Shown here: positions 52,566-62,657 of the stretch, piece after piece | Layout: each line of letters opens with the position of its first letter | Numbering within the stretch: position 1 is the stretch's first letter | From: Chaetoceros tenuissimus | Lineage: Eukaryota > Bacillariophyta > Thalassiosirophyceae > Chaetocerotales > Chaetocerotaceae | Direction: 5' to 3' | DNA length: 64,000 nt | NCBI GenBank assembly: GCA_021927905.1 | Contig: BLLK01000022.1 | Span: 3,472,001 to 3,536,000, forward strand | Position numbers and translations under genes: made by a program | Notes under the pieces: model-generated | Seen by the model: only the letters and a program-made list of their open reading frames with translations | Told to the model about the DNA's origin: nothing | Database searches by the model: none

Positions 52566-53974
52566 TTAGTGTGGAAGCAAACCCTTTACAGCAGAGATAA
52601 CTCCATCAACTACGTTGACCTTCTTTCCAAGCACTTGCTGGGAACCTGGTTCAGAACTCTTTGGGTATGTTCCTACAGATCCAAGCTTCTCCATACTTAA
52701 TGCTACACGAGCAGTCATGGATTCTTCAGCCTTACGGACCCAAGTACGTGGATCATATTGCTTCTTGTTTGGCTTGTCATCTCCCTCAGGATTTCCAATC
52801 TGTCCCTGAAGGTAGTCATGCTTAGCAGCTTCGAAAATACGAAGTCCATCCCAGTATGCCCACTGAGTATCAGTATCAATATTCATCTTGATTACTCCAT
52901 TGCTTACTGCAAGCTTGATCTCATCATCAGTAGATCCAGATCCTCCGTGCATAACAAGGAAAATTGGACGCTCGAGGGAAGAGCCAATCTTCTCCTTAGT
53001 ATATTCTTGGTGTGTAAGAAGCTTCTCTGGGGAAAGCTTCACATTACCTGGCTTGTATACTCCGTGTACATTTCCGAATGCTGCTGCGATAGAAAACATT
53101 GGTCCAATCTTGCTCAATGCCTCGTAAACACTGTATACTTGTTCTGGAGTGGTGTATAGCTTTTCTGGGTCAACATCTTCGTTGTTTACTCCATCTTCTT
53201 CTCCTCCGGTGATACCGATCTCCATCTCTAGCCAGATCTTCATAGGAGCCATTTTCTTGAAGTACTTGACACAGATATCAATGTTCTCCTCATCTGGCTC
53301 TTCGGAGAGATCAAGCATGTGGGAAGAGAAAAGTGGCTCTCCAAACATCTTGTAGTACTCCTCATCAGCCTCAAGCATACCGTCGAACCATGGCAAAAGC
53401 TTCTTCGCACAGTGATCAGAGTGAAGTACGACTGGAACTCCGTAGTACTTTGCTACCGCACGAACGTGGTAAGCAAGAGCTACGGATCCAGCTGCTGCTG
53501 CATTAGCATCCTTGATGGACTTTCCAACCAAGAAAGCTCCTCCTCCGTTGGAAACCTGAATGATAACTGGGGAGTTGTTCTTAGCTGCTGCCTCAAGACA
53601 TGCATTAGCGGTAGAGGAACTATTGGAGGGCAAAGAAGCGTTAGATTCGTTCGTATGTGATGTGATTTTTCCTTTTTATTCTTTGGTGTCAGAATAATGT
53701 CATCACCAACTTACCTTGTACAGTTCACAGCTGATCAAAGTTGAACCGGTTGTATTGAAAGTTTGAAAAGACGACAGAAGGAAGGAGCAGAAAAAAGATA
53801 TCTGTTAGAAAAAGAACACCAAAGAGGAACAATTCTAAAGCTAGGGGAACGCATAGATTGCATGGCTCTCTTACCTGGGATAGCATATCCATTATCTCTA
53901 GCGTGCTCAAGAAGCTTCAAAAGGTTGTCTCCGGTAACAACTCCTGGTGGTACGATATCAGTAAGTGCAGTCAT
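52566..53974 (-). CDS. FBA: Class II fructose-bisphosphate aldolase, micro-exon copy
   Basis: Zinc-dependent aldolase of glycolysis, 389 residues. Three exons: 53974-53875, a 16-nt micro-exon 53730-53715, and 53619-52566. The micro-exon encodes AVNCT and restores the conserved YAIPAVNCTSSST; without it the frame breaks. Family sites: LHSDHC (zinc His), SSHMLDLSEE, EMEIGITGGEEDG, HGVYKPGNVKLSPEKL, MHGGSGSTDD, NIDTDTQWAYWDG. No presequence, so cytosolic is likely. It is head-to-head with a second aldolase (54437), 462 bp between start codons; identity in the core is very high, so the pair is a local inverted duplication. Confidence 0.93.
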
Positions 53975-54436
53975 CTTTAGATATTTTTATAGATTCAATA
54001 GCGTTCAAACGTATTTTATGATGTGCTTCAACAACAATGGAGTTCTTCATGAATATCTTTTTCTTTTTTCTTCTCTCGTATCTTCAGCAGTTAGCACACA
54101 TCGTCGTTTCGCGATGTGTCTTTGCACTTTGTAGAAGGGGCTTAAGTAATTTCACACTACTAACGTAGATACGTGTTCGGGAAGCGATGTAACCTTCTGT
54201 GGTAGGTACACCCTATTCATATTTTCATTTGAAGTAACCTTGTCGGAGTAGGTATTTTGAATTTCTGAGAGCCAGTGAAATAATTCTGGTTTTTTGGATC
54301 TTTCTCGAACATTCCAAAAAAATATGTGGACAAGATTTTTTCATTTTTTCATCCTTGCTTGTTGAAGAGAAGAATACACATCAATTTGCCTCCAATTACA
54401 ATATTATTGTATTACTTTGTATATTTCTTTTTAAAA
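53975..54436. promoter_or_regulatory. Bidirectional promoter region of the aldolase pair
   Basis: A 462-bp space between divergent aldolase start codons. AT-rich with TTTTTAAAAA-type stretches near both starts. No clear bZIP or CCAAT motif was picked out by eye. Divergent placement implies possible co-regulation. Confidence 0.5.
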
Positions 54437-55733
54437 ATGGCATCTATTACTGATATCGTACCACCAGGAGTTGTTACTGGAGACAACCTTTTGAAGCTTC
54501 TTGAGCATGCGTAAGTTTTTTATATATATGCATCTCATTTCTTCATTCAACCTTTTGTCATTTGGCGAGTACTCATATTATACAAATGTGTAATACAGAC
54601 GTGCAAACTCTTATGCAATCCCTGCTGTAAACTGTACTTCTTCTTCCACTGTAAATTCATGTCTTGAGGCAGCAGCTAAGAACAACTCCCCAGTTATTAT
54701 TCAGGTTTCCAACGGAGGAGGAGCATTCATGGTTGGAAAGTCCATTAAAGAAGCTAGCTCTGCTGCTGCTGGATCCGTAGCTCTTGCTTACCACGTTCGT
54801 GCTGTAGCTAAGTACTACGGAGTCCCAGTTGTACTTCACTCTGATCACTGTGCGAAGAAGCTTTTGCCATGGTTCGATGGTATGCTTGAGGCTGATGAAG
54901 AATATTTCGCAAAGTTTGGAGAGCCACTTTTCTCTTCCCACATGCTTGACCTTTCTGAGGAATCTGACGAAGAAAACATTGATATCTGTGTCAAGTACTT
55001 CAAGAAAATGGCTCCTATGAAGATCTGGCTCGAGATGGAGATCGGTATCACCGGAGGAGAAGAAGATGGAGTAAACAACGAAGATGTTGACCCAGAAAAG
55101 CTTTACACTACTCCAGAACAAGTATACAGTGTTTACGAGGCATTGAGCAAGATTGGACCAATGTTTTCTATCGCAGCAGCCTTCGGAAATGTACACGGAG
55201 TATACAAGCCAGGTAATGTGAAGCTTTCCCCAGAGAGACTTTTGACTCATCAGCAATACACCAAGGAGAAGATTGGATCTGATCTTGAGCGTCCAATTTT
55301 CCTTGTTATGCACGGAGGATCTGGATCTACTGATGATGAGATCAAGCTTGCAGTGAAGAATGGAGTCATCAAGATGAATATTGATACTGATACTCAGTGG
55401 GCATACTGGGATGGAACCCGCAAATTTGTTAAGGATAAGGAGGCTTATCTTCAGGGACAGATTGGAAATCCTGAGGGAGATGAAAAGCCAAACAAGAAGT
55501 ACTACGATCCACGTGCATGGATTCGTAAGGCAGAAGAGAGTATGTGCGAGCGTGTAGCTGGGTCTATGGCAAGACTTGGATCTGTTGGACAATACCCAAG
55601 AAATACTGAGTCAAAGGGAGCTCAACTTGGAATTGAGAAGAAGACTCTTTCCCCAACTGCACTTGTTTCTGTAGGATTTGCTGCTGGACTTGTTGGATCA
55701 TTCATCATTGGAGCATTTTCCAAGAAAAAGTAA
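54437..55733 (+). CDS. FBA: Class II fructose-bisphosphate aldolase with C-terminal membrane anchor
   Basis: Two exons (54437-54510, 54599-55733; intron GTAAGT...ATACAG), 402 residues. All family sites of its neighbour are present (HSDHC, EMEIGITGGEEDG, HGVYKPGNVKLSPERL, MHGGSGSTDD). The intron lies within EHA-RAN, earlier than the micro-exon arrangement of the other copy. The distinctive part is the tail: after QLGIEKKTLSPT come about 20 uncharged residues (ALVSVGFAAGLVGSFIIGAF, 379-398) and SKKK. This is a classic tail-anchor layout, so the enzyme may sit on the cytosolic face of an organelle membrane (inference). The neighbour has a soluble tail instead (VNVVDGVISAVKGLLPH). Confidence 0.93.
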
Positions 55734-55793
55734 AGATATTGGGAATTATTTTAAATAAATTAGACGTGTAACACAATAGCTATTCTTTGTCGA

Positions 55794-57373
55794 CTATGCA
55801 TATCCAATAGTATTCGTATTCTGCTTGTTTCGTGCTGGAGCTGTTACAGTTTCACTCACAGTTTTCAAAGTAAGGAATAGTCTGATGAAGTCCGACATGC
55901 GAAGTTGATCTTGAGTCTCTACATCAACTGCGATATTATTATTTTTTCTCATTTCAATACAACTATCGAACACTGAGCTCACAGTCTTTTGAGATGGTGC
56001 AATTAGAAGTCCTTCAGCTTCCAAATAATTGATACCTCTCTGTACTTCTGATTTTGAAATATGTCCATTCTTATCTTCATCAAAGATATAAAATACTCGT
56101 TTACACATCTCATACACGTGTTCAGGCATTTGGCGTTTAATTGCTGCGATTTCTTTTTGACAATCTTTTGGATCTGGTTCCAAACTCTTTTGATAACAAT
56201 ATTCCATTTGGTCATTCACGGCCAACCATGTGAAGAAAAGTACTTGAAAATCGTAGACCTAAAAGACAAATGATTTGATCAGTGACAGATATCCAATTGA
56301 TGCATCATAGTCAAAGAATATGCCACTTACTGCATGAGCAACCATGCATGGAACAACGTCACCTCCAACCATGAGATACAATAATCCAACCCACATTCCA
56401 TTTAAGAACTGAATATTGAATAAAGTTTGATTGTCTTTCAATGATGTCCTTGGAGAAGTGTGCCCAAGCCCAAATAGTCCAGCCTGACTAACACATGCAA
56501 GTGCTGTATTTCCAAAACAAACTGTGGACTTGAGAACATGTGGAAGGAATCCACGAAAGAGTACTTCTTCGCAAAATCCAGTCAAAGCAGACAATCCAGC
56601 TGCAACAAGAGCCACATCTAAAATTTCATCAGTAATTGCATAAAAGGACATTGTTGATGTGAATGAATATCTATCAAATCAACTATCACGAGCAACTTAC
56701 CTACAGTCTTTGTAATTGGTTCAAGCATATCCATCTTCAGATTCTTTTCGTCACTCTCAAGATGACTCTGACGTCTACCAAACAAAGTCATCACCATAAA
56801 CACAGTACTGAAATTCGCCATTGCATATTTCCTATCATCCGATTTATCAATCTTGTTACTCAATAGGATCATCGGAACAGCACCTAGTACCCCTTGTGCA
56901 AACCGAACAGGTGAAAGAGAGAAATCCAAGGTTGCACTGGGAGCATCTGTGAAGCCACTCCAGTTCAATATACCTTCTGATGCAAACTCCTGATTACCAG
57001 ATAGAAAGATGTAAGCAGCTATGAGCCCACTTGCGAATGCAAGGATGATTGCCTGGTTCAAAATGAAGGATAGGACGAGGTTTGTATTGATTCCTCCTAT
57101 TTTCTGCACATTATCAGATGTACTTTGGTTTGCAGCTGCCTTATTGAATACAGGTGAAGCTCTTGTTCGTAGCTTATGTGTACTGAGTTCATCATCTTCT
57201 TCATCATGTGCTCGATATTGTAATGTTGTTTGAAAGATATTCTTGCGAGCATTTGCTTTACTGTATAAGGATGATGGGACACAATGACGAGGTTTGTCTA
57301 GTGTAAAGGCTGTTGTTGACACAGTGGATCCTAATAGGAAAAACGAAGTTTGGAGTAAGATACGCTGCTTCAT
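55794..57373 (-). CDS. CPBP (CAAX/ABI-type) intramembrane protease fused to an EF-hand, plastid-type leader
   Basis: Three exons: 57373-56701, 56617-56331, 56258-55794 (all GT-AG, in phase), 474 residues. The leader MKQRILLQTSFFLLGSTVSTTA followed by FTLDKP fits a plastid presequence. Membrane helices follow (VLSFILNQAIILAFASGLIA). The CPBP glutamic protease core has EEVLFRGFL (residues 241-249), FGLGH and MVAHAVYD, the conserved Glu-Glu and His residues. Exon 3 adds a soluble C-terminal part with an EF-hand loop DEDKNGHISKSE (about 380-391). Ca2+ control of an organellar protease is a plausible reading. Open-frame breaks between the parts are introns, not gene boundaries. Confidence 0.85.
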
Positions 57374-57682
57374 GTTTCAAAGATGAAATAGATTATATGA
57401 TGGAAGTGATGTTTGATGGGAAGATAGATGAGAGAGGAAGGCAGAACAAGAAGGGTGTCAACATCAAAGGCTTCGCATTCAAAGATGGGACCCAATCGTA
57501 GAAGGATTGCAAAAATGAGTTGACGTACAGACGATGACGGCAGAAAACGTGAAAACGTTTGTTTTTGCATGATGGTGGAACTAATTGAATAGATCCCTCC
57601 TAGATTGGTTCAGTTGGATCACTTTCAAGCATCACCTTTGCATCGCTTCATTTAGTAAAGCCTTCTATCACAGTAGCCAGAG
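57374..57682. other. Divergent intergenic region
   Basis: Upstream of the CPBP gene and of the helicase-associated-repeat gene. No element recognised. Confidence 0.35.
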
Positions 57683-58897
57683 ATGAAGTGCCACAAGCAG
57701 ATTCTAGGACTCTTTCTGTTCTCGTTGCATCAAGAAGTCATTCGCTGCTTTCAAACGCCTCCACCGAATAAACTTCACAAAAGATGGCAAGAGAAATTTC
57801 ATGAATTACAAGAATACAAAGATAGACACGGAGACACACTTGTTCCTCAAAACTATGAACTAAATCCAGCTCTTGGAAGATGGGTGAGAAGGCAGCGATT
57901 GGAATACAGCAAACTTGTCAATAATTCTGAAATGTACGATGATGTTTCGCAATATAGAATTCATCAATTGAAAAGCATAGGTTTTGTATTTGATGTGAGG
58001 AAAGATGTATGGTCAGAACGCATCGAGGAATTAAGAGATTATAAAGAAATTCATGGACATGTGAATGTTCCACAGTATCAACCAAAGAATAGTCCTTGGT
58101 ATCAGCTTGGTATTTGGGTTCGTAATCAACGTACCATGTATCATAGAATGAAAAATAGTGGTGAAAACAATAATGTCTATAATTTCTTGACGGAAGATAG
58201 AATTAATCAATTGAATGACATTGGCTTTTGCTGGAATGTGCAAGAGGAATCGTGGATGGAACACTATCAAAAGCTTGTAGATTTCAAGAAGGAATTTGGA
58301 CATGCAAATGTTCCTCCAAATTATAAAGTTGATCCATCTTTAGCAAGATGGGTTCTGTATCAAAGACCAAACAAGAAGCTTTTGTCGAAGAAAAGAATTG
58401 CATTATTGGATAACCTAGGATTTGATTGGAAAGAGAGTAATAAACATGACGAACAGTGGTGGAAGAATTACAACGACTTGTTTGAGTTCAAACAATCTCA
58501 TGGTAATTTGAAAGTATCCAAAAGTGACAATTCCAAACTGTATAGATGGATTCAAAGCACGAAGCAAAAGTGTCGGAAATACTGTGATAAGGTTGATGAA
58601 GCTGGAATTTTGGTAATGGGTAGTGTCATTTCTGGACTTGATGATGAAAGATTAGATGCACTGCGGGACATTGGCTTTTATGACTTACCTACTATTGCGA
58701 GAGATGGCCGTATCAAATACATGGACGAGGAACCTAGAAAGTATAAGCAAAGAAAGGCCTTCCAAGCCCAAAGTTATCAACCTGATTCGCATTTAAAGAC
58801 GAATGCAAAGGATGAATATAGTCTATTTCCACAAAAGGCAAAGGTAGTCAAGGAAGAGAAGAAGGCGTTTGTTCCATTTCCATGGGATGAAATATAA
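57683..58897 (+). CDS. Free-standing helicase-associated (HA) repeat protein
   Basis: Single exon, 404 residues. Four HA-domain repeats follow one another: RWQEKFHELQEYKDRHGDTL, WSERIEELRDYKEIHGHVNV, WMEHYQKLVDFKKEFGHANV, WWKNYNDLFEFKQSHGNLKV. Each is followed by a LGRWVRRQR-type segment and a LxxIGF turn. These repeats are nucleic-acid-binding modules attached to bacterial helicases and are expanded in diatoms without the helicase. The N-terminus MKCHKQILGLFLFSLHQEVI could be a signal or organelle leader (RCFQTPPP follows). No helicase motifs are seen. Target unknown. Confidence 0.8.
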   Translation: MKCHKQILGLFLFSLHQEVIRCFQTPPPNKLHKRWQEKFHELQEYKDRHGDTLVPQNYELNPALGRWVRRQRLEYSKLVNNSEMYDDVSQYRIHQLKSIGFVFDVRKDVWSERIEELRDYKEIHGHVNVPQYQPKNSPWYQLGIWVRNQRTMYHRMKNSGENNNVYNFLTEDRINQLNDIGFCWNVQEESWMEHYQKLVDFKKEFGHANVPPNYKVDPSLARWVLYQRPNKKLLSKKRIALLDNLGFDWKESNKHDEQWWKNYNDLFEFKQSHGNLKVSKSDNSKLYRWIQSTKQKCRKYCDKVDEAGILVMGSVISGLDDERLDALRDIGFYDLPTIARDGRIKYMDEEPRKYKQRKAFQAQSYQPDSHLKTNAKDEYSLFPQKAKVVKEEKKAFVPFPWDEI

Positions 58898-59208
58898 GAG
58901 ATCTTCATACATGACATCGAAATTAGAATAAAAATGCACATAAAATCAAGCTTGAGAGAGACTCAAACATTTTATTTTTATGGTCATTCATGATTTACCG
59001 AGTGCAAGATTTTGAGACGAGTCGAGGTTACCAGTATCTCTTTTGAAAAGCTATGAACTCTTATAATAGGACTGCTACAGTTTCAGTAAACTAACCAATC
59101 ATGGATACTATGAATTCTTATATATTTACATTGATCAAATGCTTTGTCGGAAGACAAATGACTGTTTAGTGTAGTGGATCGAGCATTTTTCTTATTCATC
59201 AGCTCGTC
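58898..59208. other. 3'-3' intergenic region
   Basis: Lies between two convergent genes. Nothing recognised. Confidence 0.35.
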
Positions 59209-60726
59209 TCAACTAACAACTTTAAATCTTTGCCCATACTTTGGTTCACGATTATCTGGAGATTGTTCGCCGCGCTTAAGTAAATAATAGTGGATACCCT
59301 GGCAAATTAGATGAGAGTAGTCTTTATTATTGAAGGTAGGATAATAATCTTGGATTGAGTTTTCCGATAGAAAGTCGTATCTGTAGTAACAGAACGGCCC
59401 GAAAAGGTCAGGTAGTTTTTGTAACAAAGGTATAATTTTCTCAAGCTTTCTAGCAAGGCGTCGCTTCCCAATCAGAAGAAGAAACAGCTTAATGCGTAGA
59501 AGATGTTGCGTGTCCTTCTTAATGCTTTTGTCCATTTTCATATAATCCAACTGACGTAAGAAAGGGCGAAGAATTACCTTTTTGCGATTATGAGGATGCC
59601 AGAAATCCTCCATGATTTTCCACAAGGCTGGATTTTCAATGCCATTCTGCTTCCCAGCTGTGACATGAATGATTCTAACGCGTTTCTCTTCTATTTGGCT
59701 AGAACATGTTTCGAACGCTGCACTTATCAATCTATCAGCCACGTAATCACATGGTACTACATCAAACAGACTCCCATTGTTACCAATGTTTGTATGAAGA
59801 AATCCAGCACCGTAAAGCGCAAGAGGTCCATTTAGAGCATCATGACTATCAGTCCATCCAGGAGCAGGAAAGTTAAGAGAAACACTGACAATAGAAGGTC
59901 TCACAATTGTCAGTGGGATAGAACCTTTGCACTTTTCAGCCAACACATTTTCTGTTAGATATTTCGAGAATGCATAAGAATTATTGTGCCCAGAAGCTGT
60001 CATGAGATCCTTTTCTTTTGAGTTCAGAAGACCTCTCTTGATATTATTGTAAATAGTCATTGCATCTCCATATTCATTGGAAAGTCTAGAGATGTCATGT
60101 AGTCTTTCCTTAATATCATTCACATCTCTTTCCTTTCCATGACTAGGTGCAACGTACGCTGTAGAACAGTGAACAAAGTTCCGAAGATGCTTACATCTTT
60201 TAGCAAACTTCCATACGTTCATGGATGTCCCTACATTATTGATGACAGCTTCTGATAAAGATTTCTCAAAGCTAACATCGGCAGCAAGATTAATGATATG
60301 AGTAATGCCTTTTTCCATATCATAGTCGCATTCAGTCCTGTAACCTAGCATCTCCTTCAGACTCGTAGAAGATTTGTTGGAGGAAGAATTACTGTGATTC
60401 AATGCAGTCATTCTGTCACAATCGGCTGCTGAAAGACCAAGATTTTCGAGAGACAAATCTCCCACTACTGGAATCACTCGACCATCTGAGAAAGCTTGTT
60501 GACAGGCTTTTGATGCAAGGCAGGGGTTCGTCTTTAGATGCTGAAACCTGTCCATAACATTTTGAACCTTAGTATTGAAATCAGACTTCTTTTCTCTTGG
60601 GCGTATCAGAATGAAGACCTTGTCCACATCCCTTCGTTCTAGTAACATACCAAGAGTAACCTTTCCTATGAATCCAGTTGATCCAATAAGAAACACGTTT
60701 TTAACATTTTCATTTGGATTTTGCAT
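59209..60726 (-). CDS. Fatty acyl-CoA reductase (alcohol-forming)
   Basis: Reduces fatty acyl-CoA to fatty alcohol with NADPH; single exon, 505 residues, the usual length. Rossmann NAD-binding_4 domain: NVFLIGSTGFIGKVTLGMLL, VIPVVGDLSLENLGLS, INLAADVSFEKSL, HCSTAYVAPSHG and active-site YAFSKYLTE (Y-x3-K), then TIVRPSIVSVS. The C-terminal FAR (sterile) domain is present (KKVILRPFLRQLDYM...YRYDFLSENSIQDYYPTF). No clear membrane anchor. Divergent from an FAD oxidase (365 bp between start codons). Products would feed wax or ether lipids; specificity unknown. Confidence 0.88.
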   Translation of the reverse strand: MQNPNENVKNVFLIGSTGFIGKVTLGMLLERRDVDKVFILIRPREKKSDFNTKVQNVMDRFQHLKTNPCLASKACQQAFSDGRVIPVVGDLSLENLGLSAADCDRMTALNHSNSSSNKSSTSLKEMLGYRTECDYDMEKGITHIINLAADVSFEKSLSEAVINNVGTSMNVWKFAKRCKHLRNFVHCSTAYVAPSHGKERDVNDIKERLHDISRLSNEYGDAMTIYNNIKRGLLNSKEKDLMTASGHNNSYAFSKYLTENVLAEKCKGSIPLTIVRPSIVSVSLNFPAPGWTDSHDALNGPLALYGAGFLHTNIGNNGSLFDVVPCDYVADRLISAAFETCSSQIEEKRVRIIHVTAGKQNGIENPALWKIMEDFWHPHNRKKVILRPFLRQLDYMKMDKSIKKDTQHLLRIKLFLLLIGKRRLARKLEKIIPLLQKLPDLFGPFCYYRYDFLSENSIQDYYPTFNNKDYSHLICQGIHYYLLKRGEQSPDNREPKYGQRFKVVS

Positions 60727-61091
60727 ATTGTTTTTTATTAAGATTTAGAAATATGCATTTTAAAAATGTTTTATGAGATCATCGATGATTCTTTAGGGCG
60801 AAAGAGAAGGGAGATCGGAGAGATCGGAAAAAATTAAGATTACAGGTGTTCACGAGCTAGAGTCGTTACATTCTTATTTCGCGAGTGCCGGTTCACGTTC
60901 GCAAAGTACTTTCGTTCAAGCTGGTTGCGTCGTTGTATTGTAGACTGACCTCGATAGTAATAACTAACCCGGAGTAACCCTAAGAAAAAATTTAACCTCC
61001 ATTCTGTCCCCGTTTAGGGATGTACCGTAAATCAATCGGGTGAAAAAGTCCATTCTACTACAGTGCCAATCAGTTATAAAATTTGAAATTC
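60727..61091. promoter_or_regulatory. Divergent region, fatty acyl-CoA reductase / FAD oxidase
   Basis: A 365-bp space between divergent starts. No motif stands out by eye; the arrangement suggests a shared promoter. Confidence 0.4.
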
Positions 61092-62603
61092 ATGAACATG
61101 CCATCTGTCCTGAGAAACAAGCCAGACAACTCTAAGAGATCTAAGAGTGGAAAAAGCTCTCGACTCCAAATGAATTGGATGAAGACGATGTCAGTTGGTG
61201 CTTCAGTTTTTGTGGAACCAACCTCTGTCGACCAGATTCAAGAAATAGTGAGAGATGTAAAAAGATTCCCTTCGCCAATTAGGGCAGCAGGTCGAATCTT
61301 ATCCCCAACATCCATCGGATCCAACTTAGATGGCACCACTATCAGCACTAACAAACTTGCTGTAATTCATGGCATGAAACAAGTGAAGATTCCTTGTACC
61401 AAGGATTCAGACCCTATTTTATGCATTGACTGCGAACCTGGAGTAACTTTACGAGAGCTTCAGCTATTTGCACATAAGCACAACGTGGAGGTTCCATTTT
61501 GTGCTGAGATTGGGATGGCCACTGTTGGAGGAACTATCTTTGCATTCAGCAAAGATAGTTGTATTGGTGAGCACCCTGTGAAAGGAATGGGACTTGGGGA
61601 CATGGCTTCAATGCTATGGTCAGTTCAAGTTGTAGAAGACGATGGAGAACTCAAAGAGTATTGTCTTTTCAACCAAAATGGTCAGTACGATGAGTATTTC
61701 CAGAAGCTTCTCGATAGCTATGGAGTCACATGCATTGCAGTTCGAATGATGATAGTGACAAGACCTCAAACTTCTTTAACAACCATCATAGATGTCTCCC
61801 GTTTCGATTGGAGAGACTCAAAAGTATGCTCTTCTCGTTCTGAAGAAATCTATAAGGACTGGCTTGCCAGTGATTCAGTGCAAGGGAACATGATGATTGC
61901 AATTTCTCTAGAGAAACGACAAATGCTAATGGAGCGTAGGGTTCTTGGAAGGTGTGGCTTTTCACCCTTATCTCTCCCTCTTGCAGCCTATTACAATTGG
62001 GTGAAGAAGCGAACCATAGAGCGAGGGGCTGACTTGCCACCTATTCTTGCCATTCTCGGCGCAAGATGCATGCAGGGGTCGATGTTCACAAGATTCTACC
62101 AAAAAACGCGAACGCCTGGTAATCATTACCGAATGGATGTGCCTCTAGAAGCCCCTAAAGTTTCCTTCAGCATTTTGGCTTTTCCTATTGAAAAATTCGA
62201 AGAGGTTTTGAGTAACTTTTTACGTTTCACCAGTGACTATGAGATTGCGAACAATTACAAACCCAAATTGTTTGTAATCACCTTTATGAAACCAAGTGGA
62301 AAACGGGTAGCAGGTCCCTTGAGTATCAAATCTAGCGACACCTTTGTTCTTGACCCTACGACAAATAACCCAAATGACGAAAGTTATATTCAATATATAA
62401 TAGAATGCAATAAGCTTGGAAAAAGCCTTGGAGGAGTCCCCGCTCTGAATCAGACGTGCTGCTTAGAATCCGACCCAATGTTCGGTGCTAATGCTATTTC
62501 TCTTCAACCTGCGAATAGATTTCAATCAAAGTGGATTGAACAGTTTTGTACTGTAGGTGATGTAACAGAAGTACACAATCCTGCTGGAGTTGATCTTGTC
62601 TGA
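61092..62603 (+). CDS. FAD-linked oxidase (PCMH/FAD-binding_4 family)
   Basis: Single exon, 503 residues. The N-terminal FAD-binding PCMH domain has PTSVDQIQEIVRDVKRFPSP, IRAAGRILSPTSIGSNLDGT, CIDCEPGVTLRELQLFAHKH and MATVGGTIFAFSKDSC, the order seen in gulono- and arabinono-lactone oxidases. The usual GHS motif is absent here (GRILS), so flavin attachment may be non-covalent. The rest does not match ALO closely enough to name the substrate. ATG 61092 is chosen; the frame is open a little upstream without another ATG. Confidence 0.75.
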   Translation: MNMPSVLRNKPDNSKRSKSGKSSRLQMNWMKTMSVGASVFVEPTSVDQIQEIVRDVKRFPSPIRAAGRILSPTSIGSNLDGTTISTNKLAVIHGMKQVKIPCTKDSDPILCIDCEPGVTLRELQLFAHKHNVEVPFCAEIGMATVGGTIFAFSKDSCIGEHPVKGMGLGDMASMLWSVQVVEDDGELKEYCLFNQNGQYDEYFQKLLDSYGVTCIAVRMMIVTRPQTSLTTIIDVSRFDWRDSKVCSSRSEEIYKDWLASDSVQGNMMIAISLEKRQMLMERRVLGRCGFSPLSLPLAAYYNWVKKRTIERGADLPPILAILGARCMQGSMFTRFYQKTRTPGNHYRMDVPLEAPKVSFSILAFPIEKFEEVLSNFLRFTSDYEIANNYKPKLFVITFMKPSGKRVAGPLSIKSSDTFVLDPTTNNPNDESYIQYIIECNKLGKSLGGVPALNQTCCLESDPMFGANAISLQPANRFQSKWIEQFCTVGDVTEVHNPAGVDLV

Positions 62604-62657
62604 AGCAAAAGCTGCACACTATATAGCTTGGAAGGGGCTCTTCTAATTTAATAGTTA

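Noticed and set aside
54657-55592. A 311-residue minus-strand protein opposite the second aldolase
   Set aside because: It is the antisense of a strongly conserved aldolase exon; it has no recognisable domain and reflects codon bias.
55794-56651. Separate EF-hand and protease genes
   Set aside because: GT-AG sites in matching phase join them and restore the conserved MVAHAVYD segment.
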